Of a stretch of DNA of 64,000 nt, positions 21,141 through 33,050 are shown piece by piece. How positions within the stretch are numbered: the stretch's first letter is position 1; each line of letters starts with the position of its first letter. Origin of the DNA: Xenopus tropicalis (taxonomy: Eukaryota; Chordata; Amphibia; Anura; Pipidae); NCBI RefSeq assembly GCF_000004195.4, contig NC_030683.2, positions 90,315,410-90,379,409 of the forward strand, written 5' to 3'. The position numbers and the translations under genes are program-made. The notes beneath the pieces were generated by a model. That model saw nothing but the letters and a program-made list of their open reading frames with translations. It did no database searches and was not told the origin of the DNA.

Positions 21141-21926
21141 GGAAATGAAATGTGCTGTTCTAGTGTGGTGTTCATGTTTGTGGCTGCTGGGAGGTGACCA
21201 GTCAAGAAAATTCATCAAAAAAGCATCCAAAGAGGCTGTGCTGACTACTACAGGTATGGCATCCATAAGTGGAGAGAACTGGCATTTCGAAGGAGTAATA
21301 CACCTTGTATTAGCAATTGACATATATAGTGTATGTATAGCATGACTATATACTATATACCAATCATACCTTATGCTCACTAATGACTTTTTATACAATC
21401 AGATATAATAATAATCAATTTGTTTATAAAAAAAAACATATCATATAAAAAACATAACATATAAAAAAAAACATAGTTCATACCAAAATCTCAATTGAAG
21501 TCTATGAAGGAATAGGGAACAGAAATAGGATCTAAGTCTATTTGCATCGAGTCCAGTAGTACATACCTATTGGATAAGCTACAAGGCTACAGACATACTA
21601 AAAGCATGAAAGTTGAATAAAAAATGGCCAATCATGAACACTGCTATACACATCCCATTTTATGAGCACAGATGAAGTAAATATACCAATGTATCCCCCT
21701 ATCCAGCCTTATGAAGGGATTTTACATATATGAATGCAATGTCTATATAATTGTAACTACATTAAATACATCATTACATACACTGCAAACGCTGATTGCA
21801 ATGTTCATATATATATGCAAGCTATCAAAACTTTTGTGTATTTAAAACCAAAGTAAAATCATTTTCAAAGAGTGCACCAAACTTTTAACAGAGGGCGGCT
21901 CCCAGTTCTCTTGAACTGGATTTTTA

Positions 21927-21989
21927 GAGGCATATTTAACAAAGAATAAGAACAGAACGTGCTCTGTTTTCAAACTTTAATAAATATGC
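21927..21989. mobile_element. very short foldback MITE, GAGGCATATTT ends
   Basis: GAGGCATATTTAACAAAG and CTTTAATAAATATGC are inverted complements around an inner AACAGA / TCTGTT stem; the whole 63-bp unit folds on itself. Ends resemble 8507-8624. TTA precedes the left end; the right flank is mutated. Confidence 0.5.
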
Positions 21990-22382
21990 AACTGAAATGC
22001 TTTACCGGATAGTAATGGCACTCACAGGTGTAGCCCAGTCTGTACTTTGTGTTCCTGCTTTCTATATTGTAATATTTTATGTAGTAATCCAATATATGCA
22101 AAAGCATAGAATCTTTAACAAAGGCTTTACATTCAACATCAGTTGCATTTCCCTGATCCAAGCTTTCTGCCAGCCTCCTTACAGAATCTAATAAAGGTAG
22201 CTTGGAATAACCTGCTCTTCATTAAACTGCAAATTATGCCTTAATTGTATACTTGAAGGAGAATCCCCGCTGCAGCTGTTATATAAAGCAGCTTAAATTT
22301 TTTTCGATATGATCATTTGTTTTAAGAAATGTGGGAAGTAAAAATGCAGCTAATACAGAAATGACCTCATTTAGAGTCCATG

Positions 22383-22451
22383 CAGGGGTGCAGCAACAGA
22401 GGAAGCAGACCCTGCAGTTGCAGGGGGCCCAGGAGTGTAGCTACGCCACTG
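22383..22451. mobile_element. short hAT-like MITE, CAGGGG...CACTG
   Basis: Begins CAGGGGTGCAGCAACAGAGG and ends GTGTAGCTACGCCACTG; ends fit hAT CAG-type termini and the internal 'gaagcagaccctgca' is shared in reverse with the right end of 30294-30477. No 8-bp duplication recognised. Confidence 0.5.
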
Positions 22452-22454
22452 ACA

Positions 22455-25400
22455 TGGGGAACGAGATCCAGAGTTGTATTGATTACTCTTCTCTAATCTA
22501 GACCAGATCTTTTCCAGCTGCCTTCACTGTTGGTGGTTTGGTGGAAATGGCAGTTTAGCAACAAATGGCAGCCCTTAATTGGACATGTCTGATTTGATTT
22601 AAACTTTACCAAAGGAATATCCTTGGTGGAATAGGGCACCACTCTGTTGCACGTTCAGCATGCCTTAATTTAAGACCTGGCTCATATATTAAAGCCTCAA
22701 TCTTACTGTTATCTTATTAATCTGTCACTAGTAATGTTTAATACAACTTAGTGATTTCCCACTTAGTGGTTTATAATCATCACTGGTAATGTTATTTTTT
22801 TCTCATCTGACTTTAAGCACATGAATATCCTTTTCCTCACTGTTAATGTCAGCCTTTCCAGAAAAGTATATATTCAGGGCCAGAAAGTAGCCATGCGTTC
22901 TCACCAGTGAATTGGTTTTTTGATGTGATGTAAAGTGGTGCTGTCCAGCGGCCAACCAGCTGAAACGGCTATGCTTTGCTCTCTACACTTGCAAGATGTT
23001 GCCAGGTCAGGAGAGACTATATCACAGAAACTATTTTTTCCTGTGTTAAGTGGCATTTTGTAACAATACTGTCAATAAGGATGGATCCCAAGCTAGTACT
23101 CGCTATACTTAATAGAATGTATTGCTATCCAGGGCATTTCATGTTAAAGAGCTTGTTCACTTTTTAGAGTAAACAGGCCTTTCCTGAATAAAATAAACAT
23201 TGTATAATATGGAATGGCTTATTTATTATGTAGAGTATCTTTACTATATGAATTTGAAAATCATATATTGCATATTATTTCTCTCTTTTTCTCTCTCTTT
23301 GCACTTATGTCATGCAGTAAAGACACCACCCTACTGGGCAACATGGGCAGCACTCTAAAATGTGGCTTCCACAGACATCCCTTCATGCTGCGCATTAGCC
23401 ACGGATGCCAAAGACAGTATGGTGGTGCCCGTATTGTATGACGCACATGCCTTCCATACCGCATGCTCTGAATCTTTACTGCATCCCATCAGCATGCAAA
23501 TCAGAACCAGGGGTAAAAAGTCTGGAAGCCACAGCCTCCCTAGCTCCCCTAACACTTATTGCCAACCCAGGTTCAGTAATGAACAGGAGAACTGGTACAG
23601 CTGCAATATGTGATTTTCAAAGACACCCTGTATAATAAATAATGCATTCTTTTTAAGAAGTGATGATCATTCCAAAAGTCAACCGCTCCTTAAATATAAC
23701 TTATTGCTTCTGCATCAACACTTGACTTTATACTTAGGGCTGGCTTTTTATCCAAATAATAGAAACTAGTGATTTAATATTTAATGCTTTTGGAGTTTAG
23801 CTAAAGATCCAGTTATAGAAATGTAAAAAAGCAATGCTCAAGTAACAGCACTGTATGAGAACATAATAATCAATAAAACGCCTCCTTCAAATACATGTAC
23901 TCAAGTGCTCTTCTGATCACTTTTCTCCAAGCACTTTATCCTATTGCCTGACAGTGCTCAAACAGGTCTGCATGGTTGGAAGTCTGGGGATTAATTAAAT
24001 GTGCAGGCTTCTTTAATCAGAACTTTCTTCCTACAGTGCCTCAGTCCCAAAGCACATTGCTATCAGACCCAATGTTGGCATATCACACTTCAGTTAATAA
24101 AACAGAAATGTGGCATAATAGTATTCATTATTTTAAAAACTTACATTTTTATATTATTACCTATATTTGTACTGCATAACATATAAAGATTTGTTCAGAA
24201 TATGCTTTTCTGAAGCTGATAACACAAAGTGAACAAACATGTAGGCACTTTAAAACCCCAAACTATTTGCATTCCTTCTGCTTTTATTTGATTCCTTTGG
24301 TTCAAAGAAAACACAGGATTTATCTGGCTCTTGGTTCCTTAGCCCACGGAAATCTGACTGTTTACTCTGCTCCACTAACCACCGTTCTACTGTGAATGAT
24401 TTATATTGCACTGCCGTGCTTGTCAAGTATAACAAACGGGATGAAAGTGTGATAGAAAGGCCGCTCCAGCCAACACTGTCTCCTTAATATGAATAGCTCT
24501 TGCCAAAACTTCATTAAAATAGAGAGAGGCTTGGCACAGTAAATCTGTACAAGCTGAGCACTCTGCCCTTTTGCCACAGAATGACATAATGTTAAAGAGT
24601 ATTGTAAATAGACTTGCTCTTTCATTTTCTAACCATAACCAGTACACTCTTTCTTCGGTATAAGCATGAACTGCCATTTTGCTTGCATGAACTGAATTAT
24701 ACATAGCAGAGAATAACAGCCCTATGCACTGTTACCAATAGATGAGGCAATATGGTGAAACCCTTGTATAAAACTTGTACCTGAGAGCCAAGTTACAGAA
24801 CAAAAATTGAAAGTTAAGAGAGGACAGATATTTATTCTCCATTTTACTATAGGTATAAGAAATATGTAGTAAAATACTACATAAAATATGTAGTATAGTT
24901 TTAGTCTTAGGGTTATTTTCCAGAGCATTGCCTCTTGCTGTTTAGCACACAAGGAAATCTTCCAAGCCCAATCTTATACCTGAAGAAAGAACTGTATGAA
25001 CTATATGGTCTATTACTTTTTATTCCTATTGCCTTTTCTCTGATATTCTTTAAGAAACTAAGAAATGGATATAAGAAAAGCAAAGCAATAGATAACAAAT
25101 GCCTGCCTACTGAAAGTGGCAAAACTTCCTAAACAAAGCAAATTCATTCATTTATTCATTTAATATCTTCTCTTGCATTTTAAACAGATTGCAAATTAGC
25201 TCAACAAATGTACTTATAGTATGTGTATGGGAACATATTTAGAAAGTAATCATTGGTAATTAATTAGGTAAATTTGTGCTTTAAAATCATAGTTATGACA
25301 TGTGCTCCTCAGTGGGGAAGCCATACTGTATATCTAGCATATTTATTTTCCAAGGGGCTTCCCCACTGTGATTATAGTTTATGGCTATTAGGAGGGCTCA

Positions 25401-26230
25401 AGAGGGGCTGAAATAAGAGGGACTTGTCCAATGAAACACCTGCTGGGATCTCACTTAAATACAATGGCTTGAAATCTCTTTTGTCCTGTTTTTCTATTAT
25501 TAATTGGGCTCAATGCAGATATGTTTGTAAGAAGACATGATGAACAAACCAGTGCCATATGGCAGCTAAGACTGAAGCTCAGTTACCTTCCATAGTTGAA
25601 AAAAATCCTTGCTAATGTATTACTTATCCAGGATTTTAATAACCTGTACATTTCTCTATAAGAAGCAGAGACAGTATAGAATTATGTATCATTTGGCAAC
25701 AAGATGCTTCTTGAAACAGTGGTTCTGACACATGCAAATGTCACAGCAACTTGTACACGTCAGCAAGACTCATTGGACCTTCATGCAAAAAAAGTTAACA
25801 TTTAGCAAGCGAAAAACGAAATCACACCATAAAGGGAGTCCTGGAAATACTATTTGAATATATAATATATATAAAGCCTTTTTTTGTGACTTGACTTATG
25901 GAATCCAGTGAAGTTATTGATAATGAATCCCATGTGTCCAGTGTCCAGGCAAGTTGCTATTGACAAAGTAACAACGATGATTTACAGCACAAGCAAAACA
26001 TGTATCTTCCACCAAATTACCCTTCAGAGAAAAAAATATATATTTACTGCTAGACAATGCATATAGATCACATAGCAATAATAATGTACATGCAGTGTCA
26101 CAGAAAATTATGAAACATATATCTATTGCTATAGGGTATTCTATACATACTCTTAAAATTATCCTGACAAAAGGACTAAGAGCCAGTGGCTTAAATGTAT
26201 AGAATACTGGATGTATACATTTTATAACAT
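22455..26230. other. gene-free block
   Basis: Nearly 3.8 kb without a supported gene. It contains a 12-bp perfect hairpin (25311-25322 with 25356-25367). Frames of 60-93 codons at 23.2-23.6 kb and 24.4-24.7 kb have no recognisable motif. Confidence 0.45.
25311..25367. repeat. 12-bp perfect inverted repeat
   Basis: AGTGGGGAAGCC pairs with GGCTTCCCCACT across a 33-nt AT-rich loop. No adjoining element ends seen; could be the relic of a foldback MITE. Confidence 0.6.
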
Positions 26231-26233
26231 TTA

Positions 26234-26410
26234 TGGACATATTTATTATAGTGTGTAAGCCAGCATCTCCAGTGATGTTTTTATAGAAACCAATCAGATC
26301 TTTGCTTTAGTTTTTTAATTTGTAGGTGACCATTAAAATCTAATTGCTCATTGGTTGCTATGACAACATCACTGGTGGCGTTGGCTTACATGCTATAATA
26401 AATATTCCCC
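26234..26410. mobile_element. Harbinger-like MITE, TTA duplication
   Basis: Left TGGACATATTTATTATAG and right CTATAATAAATATTCCCC are inverted complements with further pairing inside (TGTAAGCCA / TGGCTTACA). TTA flanks both ends (26231-26233, 26411-26413). 177 bp, no coding capacity. Confidence 0.7.
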
Positions 26411-26413
26411 TTA

Positions 26414-28929
26414 ATGTTCATTATGCATAAAGCCTACTAGTCTCATTTGCACAGCAGTCACTTGAGTGATTTTCTTTCTTACCACTGAAACACTTTTACA
26501 TAATACTCCATGTTATCTTTCCCATAATTCTGCTTAACTATGCTTAAGTGGCAATAAGCAGTGGTGCCATTGATAGCAAGAGAGTTCTAGGAGCAGATAT
26601 AGAGTATTAAATGCATTAGCAATGGCTAAAGCAGATGTTAACATTAGTACAATGGAACCAGATGTCCTGTCCTTAATACCAGCTTTAGTCTTGTGTCTAT
26701 ATCCATCAGCCATTTTTGTTAACCTGCAGAATGAAAACATATTGCCAGTGACCGCTAACGTCCCACACAAATAGGGTTATGGCAGCAACAGCAGCAACAA
26801 TGTGGTTCAGCTTCCATTTAAATAAGTTCAGTTGGGTCATACTACTCATTACATTTCTATCACATGTTACTATTGTATCTTTCCAGATATTCCCTATTTT
26901 TTGTTACTAGAAACAAACTGACTTGACCTCCAGCCTTAACTTTATTGGTTCGTAATGCTAAAAAATTAGACTGGTGCTCATAAAAACATGTTTTCAGAAG
27001 AGTATATAGAAAGCCTTTTGCCCTTAAAGCTTGACCCCTATGATAAGCAACCAACAAATTGATCTTGCTCTAGCATTCATTGCTACTAAAATTCCCACTG
27101 ATTGGATTTTTCTGCAGCAAAAGTAATTTTCGATGCTGTTTCTTTAAATTAACCTTAGCACAACGGTTCACTGCACCACAGCCTTGTAAAAGGTGGCTTA
27201 GACCCATGATGTAGCTTTCTGTGGTGGTTAAGCATGTTATTATATCAATATATTACGCACACAAGGCACACTCTTTGCTTATAGCTTCTAAGTACATTTT
27301 TGTTTCTCTTCCAAGTGCTTCTCTAATAAAATAAATACAGCAGCTCCTCTGGCATGGAAAGATGAAAATGATTGAAAAAATACTGGGGAAAAATATGTTT
27401 CTAATAAATACAATATATTAAATGAATAGGAATATTTTTAAGACATAAACTGACAAACAGAAATTCATTTTAGCATACCCTAGATCTGTGGCTTTTTTAG
27501 TTTAAATACCACTTGGAGTTCCAAAATTTGGCAAAGGACATGTAAAATCTATTTCACTGGCGGTGCCAAAACCTCGCCCCCCCCCCCAGTGAAATAGATT
27601 GCTAAGTTTTTACCCCAGGCTGGTGCTCCTGTTAAGAGAGAACCGCACTGTACTGTGGGCGAGATGGATACCAGGGTATTTTTTAGGAAAGACGTGCACA
27701 GTTACAGGGCATAAGGTATAAGAGAATGGGCTCCGGTGGGTGCAAGGAAGGTAAGTGTACAAAATTCGGTTGCAATCTGCTCAGACTGGAACACCCTAAT
27801 TTGTTCATCTGAAAGACATGTACAGTAAGTCAGTGGATGGGTACAGGGCAGGAGACACAACGACTATGTGCCTTCCCCCTACATGCTGCTTTTTAAGCCA
27901 CCTGTTACACTGATATGATTTTCTTCAACCCAAGCAACTAGAAAATAGTTTGGAACACCAGGTGCTTTTAACCCTTTCCCTTGATCTTGCCACATTGTGT
28001 CGCATGTTGCCAGTAAATAACACAGTGCTGATTACCAGCGCTCTAGTTGCATCAGACATAAAACCTTTTTATTTTGCACAACAAAAAAATTATTAAACCC
28101 ATTTGTTTTCGACTTGTTAACAATGGTTCTAGCTTTCCATAAACAGTGCAAGGAATTGTCAATAGTGCAGTGATGTAGGTGGTTACCTTTTGTTAGCTGA
28201 TTTGGTATCTAATCCACTAGTGCCCTGGTAAATGCACAAGTTATTTCCCTCTATTAAGAGACCACTGAGACTGAATAATGTAATGACTAGGCATTCCAAA
28301 TGGATTTCATCGCTTATTTTCTTTAACTACTCCCACAACCCCTCTGTTCTGCCTAGCAGGATGAGTAAGGGAAAATGATCATAAAATACTTTTCGTTACA
28401 TTAATGCAATTGTGCAATGGAGGAAAAATTGCACAATGAGAAGGAGCTTTCTCACTTAAAACAACATATATGAGTCTGTAAATCTAGGATAAATATCCCT
28501 GCAACAAAGTGCAGCAATATTCTGGTCCATTAGCAAATCACTGCCAAATACTTTTGGCTCAGCTGGTTGCCACTAAAGACATCGTTTTTATGTTATATCT
28601 ACCTTACAATTGCAGGCCAAAATATGTTACTATAGTGCTTTTTTGAGTCCTTTTCCCCAGAAAAGGAAATGATAGCTGAATTAATTACATCCTATAATGA
28701 TCATCAGTTGGGTGCACCATAAAAGACACTATATTTCAAATGAATTAGTGAAATTGTATTTGTGAGTCAAATCAGAATGGAAAGACGTTCTGGTTCCCAA
28801 TACACAATAAGCGTCCCACTGTGTACATTAAGATGCTTATCTGAAGTCTCACACTTGATGACTAATCTACTTTATGGATAATAAGGGATATCCACATGTC
28901 TTTCCACATGTGAACAACTTTTATCTGTC
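26414..28929. other. gene-free block
   Basis: No supported gene. It includes an inverted repeat beside a C-run at 27546-27600 and otherwise unique AT-rich DNA. Confidence 0.45.
27546..27600. repeat. 15-bp inverted repeat enclosing a C-run
   Basis: AATCTATTTCACTGG (27546-27560) is perfectly complementary to 27586-27600. The 25-nt loop ends in a run of cytosines. Looks like a minimal foldback element. Confidence 0.6.
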
Positions 28930-29024
28930 TTTATTTTTGCAAAAAAATGTGGCCATGCTTTCACGAAACAAATATGCAGAATTTTACCACAAATTTATGC
29001 TTGGCAAAAAATTACGCTCACCAC
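28930..29024 (-). mobile_element. fragment of TAGTGATGAGCG hAT-type MITE
   Basis: The + strand reads 'tgcttggcaaaaaattacgc' then TCACCACA, a decayed reverse copy of the family's GCCAGG/TTTTTTCGCTCATCACTA end. The opposite end is lost. A fuller copy starts 130 bp downstream. Confidence 0.4.
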
Positions 29025-29155
29025 AATTGCTTACAACATATTGGTATTTTAAAGTAGGGGTAAAGAAAAGTAGTTATTTCTTATAGTATACAAGTTTTTA
29101 ATATCTTTTGTCATATGAGAATGGAGTTTACTAAGCGCTGTTCATAACTGATTAC

Positions 29156-29436
29156 TAGTGATGAGCGAATTTTTTTGCCAGGCATGGATTTGCAGTGAAT
29201 TTCTGCATGTCACCATCGGACAGACTTCAGCAAAAAATTGCCACAAAAAAATTTGTCACTCGTAAAAAAAATTGTTGTGCTTCAAAAAAAATTGCGGTCG
29301 TGTTAAAATGGGCATGGTCCTGGCAAAAAAAATTGCATGACAAACACGCTTTGCATATTTTTCTCCATTTCACGATTTTCCTGTTGTTTCACAAATATTT
29401 CACTATAGCCATATGGGAAAGATTTGTTCATCACTA
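29156..29436 (+). mobile_element. hAT-type MITE, TAGTGATGAGCG family, copy 4
   Basis: TAGTGATGAGCGAATTTTTT to GATTTGTTCATCACTA, flanked by CTGATTAC (29148-29155) and CTGATCAC (29437-29444), an 8-bp duplication with one transition. The interior is an A-rich expansion with 'aaaaaaattg' repeated about four times. Confidence 0.85.
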
Positions 29437-29444
29437 CTGATCAC

Positions 29445-30293
29445 ATTACTTTTATAACAATATATTTTACAGGATACCACAAACAATACAAGGATTGGTC
29501 TATGGAATTCTGGAAACAATTAGAAATGTAGAGAGCCACACTAACCTGCTGTTTTAAACATGAACAGTTTAGTTAATATGCCCTATGGCTGGCAACATCT
29601 CACTGTCACATAACAGCTTCTTGAAGATTTGATTGAGTAAAGGTTTATTTTATTGATGAGATAAACAGCAGGTGATGTTTTTTATATATTGTGTAGATAC
29701 TGGTCATCGTAGATAAGAACTTGCAGCTACCCAGAATTAAATCTTGGATAAAGTCTTTTGGAAATGGGCCAGTTCTGTTAAACTGTAAGTAGCACCATAT
29801 CAGGCTTAAGATAACAAATGGCCGACCAAGACATTCTGACAAGGCTCTGGATTATTTATTGATAAAACTATTTAAAACAAATATTATCTTTACTAAAACT
29901 GAGCTTATCCAAAGGTTAAATATTATTAATGTACTTTGTTCTTATTAAATGTTTCCTTGTCACCACTTGATTCTCGGGGGCTTTTTCTTTGTTTTTAATG
30001 GTTTAGCGCAGAAACAAGGTTTATTAAAATTAATATGGCTCAAAATATTCTTTGACAGAAAAAGACCTTGTTCCAGGGGACTTCCATTTAGTTGCAACAT
30101 ATTAATTGCTACTGGCAAAGTTTAAATTGAAAATAATACCTGAAAATAAATTATAACCAGTAAAACTTATTTTATTAATGCTTTAATCTTCAGCTGAAAG
30201 CTTTATCTTGCCTGGTGGGGTGTACTTATTAGAAGGGTGGATATCTGCATGTTGAGATTGCTGAAGCAATACTGTAATTGTGATGCTGTTAGG
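29445..30293. other. gene-free spacer
   Basis: Unique AT-rich DNA; nothing recognised. Confidence 0.5.
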
Positions 30294-30477
30294 CAGTGGC
30301 ACAGTGTTACTGTGCCCCACAGCAAATTCAATTTAGGGCCCCAAAACATTGCCAAGTTGACCAATCTCACCAAGATATATTCAAAATTGCTAATAAATTA
30401 GGACCTCATTGGGCCCTCTACACTGCTGCCCCCCCCCAACCCCCGCAGGGTCTGCTTCCTTTATAGTTTTGCCCCTG
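30294..30477 (-). mobile_element. hAT-like MITE (CAG...CTG), 184 bp
   Basis: Ends CAGTGGC and GCCCCTG. The segment 'ccccacagcaaattcaattt' to 'ccccaaaacattg' is the reverse complement of 32690-32750, so both belong to one family. It also holds 'gcagggtctgcttcct', shared with 22383-22451. Target duplication not convincing. Confidence 0.6.
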
Positions 30478-30955
30478 TATTTTAGCCTTTAAGATAATGG
30501 TATTTAATTTCCTTTCAAAATACCTTCAATTTACCCTAATACATTCAATCTACCACAGGTATGGTATCCATTATTCGGAAGCCTATTATCTAGAAAGCTC
30601 TGAATTGCCATCTCCCATGGAATCAAATGATTCAAAATTTTTAAACATATTTCCTTTTTCTCTGTATTAAAACCAGTAATAACAGTATCTTGTACCAACC
30701 AAGATATACTGTATATACTTGAGTATAAGCCGATCTGAAAATAAATGGAGGTACCTAATTTTACCTAAGAAAACTAAAAAAACTTATTGACTTGAGTATA
30801 AGCCTAGGGTGGGAAATGCAGCAACTACTGCTAAGTTTTAATAATCAAAATAAATACCAATAAAATAACATTAATTGAGGCATCAATGTGTTCAACTTCA
30901 AATGTAAGTATGTTCAAGTTTATATTAATTAATAATAATTAAAAGTATTCACCTG

Positions 30956-31008
30956 TATTAGCAATGCTGATCACATGATATGGATATACCTGATCAGTAT
31001 TGCTAATA
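30956..31008. repeat. 18-bp inverted repeat inside the mariner-like element
   Basis: TATTAGCAATGCTGATCA (30956-30973) pairs with 30991-31008 with one mismatch, loop 17 nt. Could be a small foldback element inserted in the larger one. Confidence 0.65.
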
Positions 31009-31056
31009 CTGTTAAATACTGTACTTAGGTACAAATTATAAGTAATTATTGATTGA

Positions 31057-31093
31057 TTGAAGTTAAACACACATGATATGTGTTTAACTTCAA
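31057..31093. repeat. 15-bp perfect hairpin inside the mariner-like element
   Basis: TTGAAGTTAAACACA (31057-31071) pairs perfectly with 31079-31093 across a 7-nt loop. It follows another inverted repeat by 48 bp. Confidence 0.7.
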
Positions 31094-31525
31094 TGAATTA
31101 TTATTAACTTTAATTAGGATCTATACATACATCAGTACTATTGTAGCTCTGTGTTGGAAGATGAGGCCGGGATTAACGCGCAGGGGTGCGTGACATCACT
31201 TTGTCAAGCCTTGCTCCGCCCCAGACGCTACTGTGTCCGGTTGGCGGGGGCAGCAGAAGCGGGAATCCATGGCACCCAACTCGAGTATAAGCCGAGGGTG
31301 ACTTTTTGAGCACATTTTGGGTTCTGATAAACTCGGCTTATACTCGAGTGTATACAGTAATTAACTCTTATTGGAGGCAAAACAATCCTATTGTGTTTAT
31401 TTCATATTTACAGTATCTGATTTTTTTGTAGATTTAACGTAAGCAGATTCAACATACATAAAAAAACTCTTATCCAGAAAACCCCAGGTTTAAAGCATTC
31501 TGGATAACAGGTCCCATACCTGTAG

Positions 31526-32281
31526 ATGAAAACACATACAGATATACATAGCTTTATATGTTACAGCATACACATATTTCAGATTAACATATAGCACATT
31601 GTTTCAGTCAGAGACTAAATGAAGCATTGACAGTATGAAGAACACGTAATAAGCCTAGAATACGAATGGTACAGGGTTAACTTTCTTTATTACTATCCTG
31701 TGGGTATTTTTTACAGGCCATAAAAATGCACTTACAGTATAATGCAGTTGAGTTTAATGCACTGCAAAAACTACATTCAGACACCTTTTAAAGAGAGCTA
31801 CAATCATTACAGAAACAAACTTCCCAAAGAAGCAATAAATATGTTCTAAATATTAAAATATTGTGTTATAAGATCAGGCCAGCAACAGTCATTAGGCCCA
31901 GAAAGTATAGGGAGAAGAGCATTTCTGCTTACACTGTTCTATGAATTATAAAAAAGTCAATAACTTCTCCTTAGCTGCAGTAAGTAGCTTGCTTTCACAG
32001 TGACTAAATAACAAAAAACCTACATGGTTTCAAATGCATCAATACAAATTATACATTTGTCAGCACAATAATTAAACCTGCTCTTACTGCTTAATAAGTA
32101 CTGTACGTATTAATTAAAAAGCCACACTTTCATACTTCTCTACGTGAGTCTCAAACAGAAAGTAGCTGTGAATTCAATGACTAAAGCAGGGAAACACTTA
32201 ATTCAGGCAAATACATGAAGCGGTATTACCATTACTTGTCTCCACTTTGTCAACCTGGTGACTGTTCCATATAGGATTCCA
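31526..32281. other. gene-free spacer
   Basis: Unique AT-rich DNA; nothing recognised. Confidence 0.5.
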
Positions 32282-32289
32282 CCAAGAGT

Positions 32290-32764
32290 CAGGGGCATAA
32301 CTACATATGGGAGAACTTGTGGTTGTGTGTGTAGAGGGCCCAGTAAGGTATTTATTAGTAAATAGTGATGAGCGAATTTTTCCAGCAGGCATGGATTCAA
32401 AGAGAATTTCTGCATTTCGTCATTGGCAAATTGTTTCGCAAAACTTCTATGAAAATTCGCAGTGGAAAAATTTGTTGCGCATCAAATTGGGTGCAGTCGC
32501 GACCAAAAAGGGCGCAATCGCATCAAATTGGACAACGTGCGTCATAAAAAAGGCGCAATCATGTCATGGACGGGCGACAAGAAAAAGGCGTGGACAACAA
32601 AAAAATCTCGTGAAAAATGCGTTTCACGAAATGACACGACAGATTCGATCATCACTATTAATAAACAATTTCCAAATATCTTTGTAGGACAGGTCAATTT
32701 ACCAATGTTTTGGGGCCCTAAATGTAATTTGCTGTGGGGCTGTGTGTAACATCTAGTTATACTG
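32290..32764 (+). mobile_element. hAT-like element CAGGGGCATAAC...TATACTG, interrupted
   Basis: Left end CAGGGGCATAACTAC; right end GTAACATCTAGTTATACTG; complements over CAG-TATAACTA. The sequence 'ttttggggccctaaatg' is shared in reverse with 30294-30477. It carries another hAT-type MITE (32363-32657) inside. The 8-bp flanks do not match, so exact ends are uncertain. Confidence 0.55.
32363..32657 (+). mobile_element. hAT-type MITE, TAGTGATGAGCG family, copy 5, nested
   Basis: TAGTGATGAGCGAATTTTTC to GATTCGATCATCACTA, flanked by TTAGTAAA (32355-32362) and TTAATAAA (32658-32665), one mismatch in eight. The interior contains repeated 'aaaaaggcgcaatc' and 'catcaaattgg' units and many CpGs. Two overlapping 95-126 codon frames here translate these units and are not genes. 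Confidence 0.85.
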
Positions 32765-32924
32765 TAGATATCCCGTGGCATAGGGGGCAATGTAATGCAG
32801 ACTATTTTTCCTATTCATTATAACCTTTGAGAACCTGTGATAGTATGAAGCAATGTTATAAACATCTTAGTGCAACTTTTTTCCATGTCTGGCTTTTCCC
32901 TAACAGGATCAAAGTCTTATTCCC

Positions 32925-33050
32925 ATATTATTTTTACATTTATCTATAAAGTGCCAACATATTTCATTGCAGTGTACATAAGGGACATGTTGACAAAACT
33001 GATACATTAGGTAATGAGGGCCCTACCCAGAAGGGCTTGCAATCTATCAG
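32925..33050 (+). repeat. fragment of the 'tttatataGcGcc' interspersed repeat
   Basis: 'catttatctataaagtgcc', 'agggccctaccca' and 'ggcttgcaatct' follow the order seen in 13820-14010 and its class. Diverged and truncated. Confidence 0.4.

Larger units (their letters stand above)
30709..31357. mobile_element. Tc1/mariner-like non-autonomous element, nested
   Basis: 649 bp with inverted ends CTGTATATACTTGAGTATAA and TTATACTCGAGTGTATACAG; TA lies on each side (30707-30708, 31358-31359), and the sibling copy shows a single TA at the empty site. 'GAGTATAAGCC' also occurs subterminally at 30793-30803 and 31280-31290. No transposase frame. The interior includes two strong hairpins (30956-31008 and 31057-31093) and a GC-rich patch at 31160-31260. 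Confidence 0.8.
30555..31523 (+). mobile_element. ACAGGTATGG-ended MITE split by a nested insertion
   Basis: Left half 30555-30708 and right half 31358-31523 together reproduce the intact copy at 39074-39402: left ACAGGTATGGTATCCATTAT, right GATAACAGGTCCCATACCTGT. Removing 30709-31359 joins 'accaagatata' to 'attaactcttattgg', which matches the uninterrupted sibling at about 39236-39259. This gives a clean empty site. Confidence 0.85.

Noticed and set aside
31140..31275. CpG-island-like promoter
   Set aside because: The GC-rich patch is inside the mariner-like element and only about 100 bp long.
32307..32790. Frames of 82-126 codons
   Set aside because: Entirely within nested hAT-type MITEs; their Lys- and Arg-rich readings translate the repeat units.
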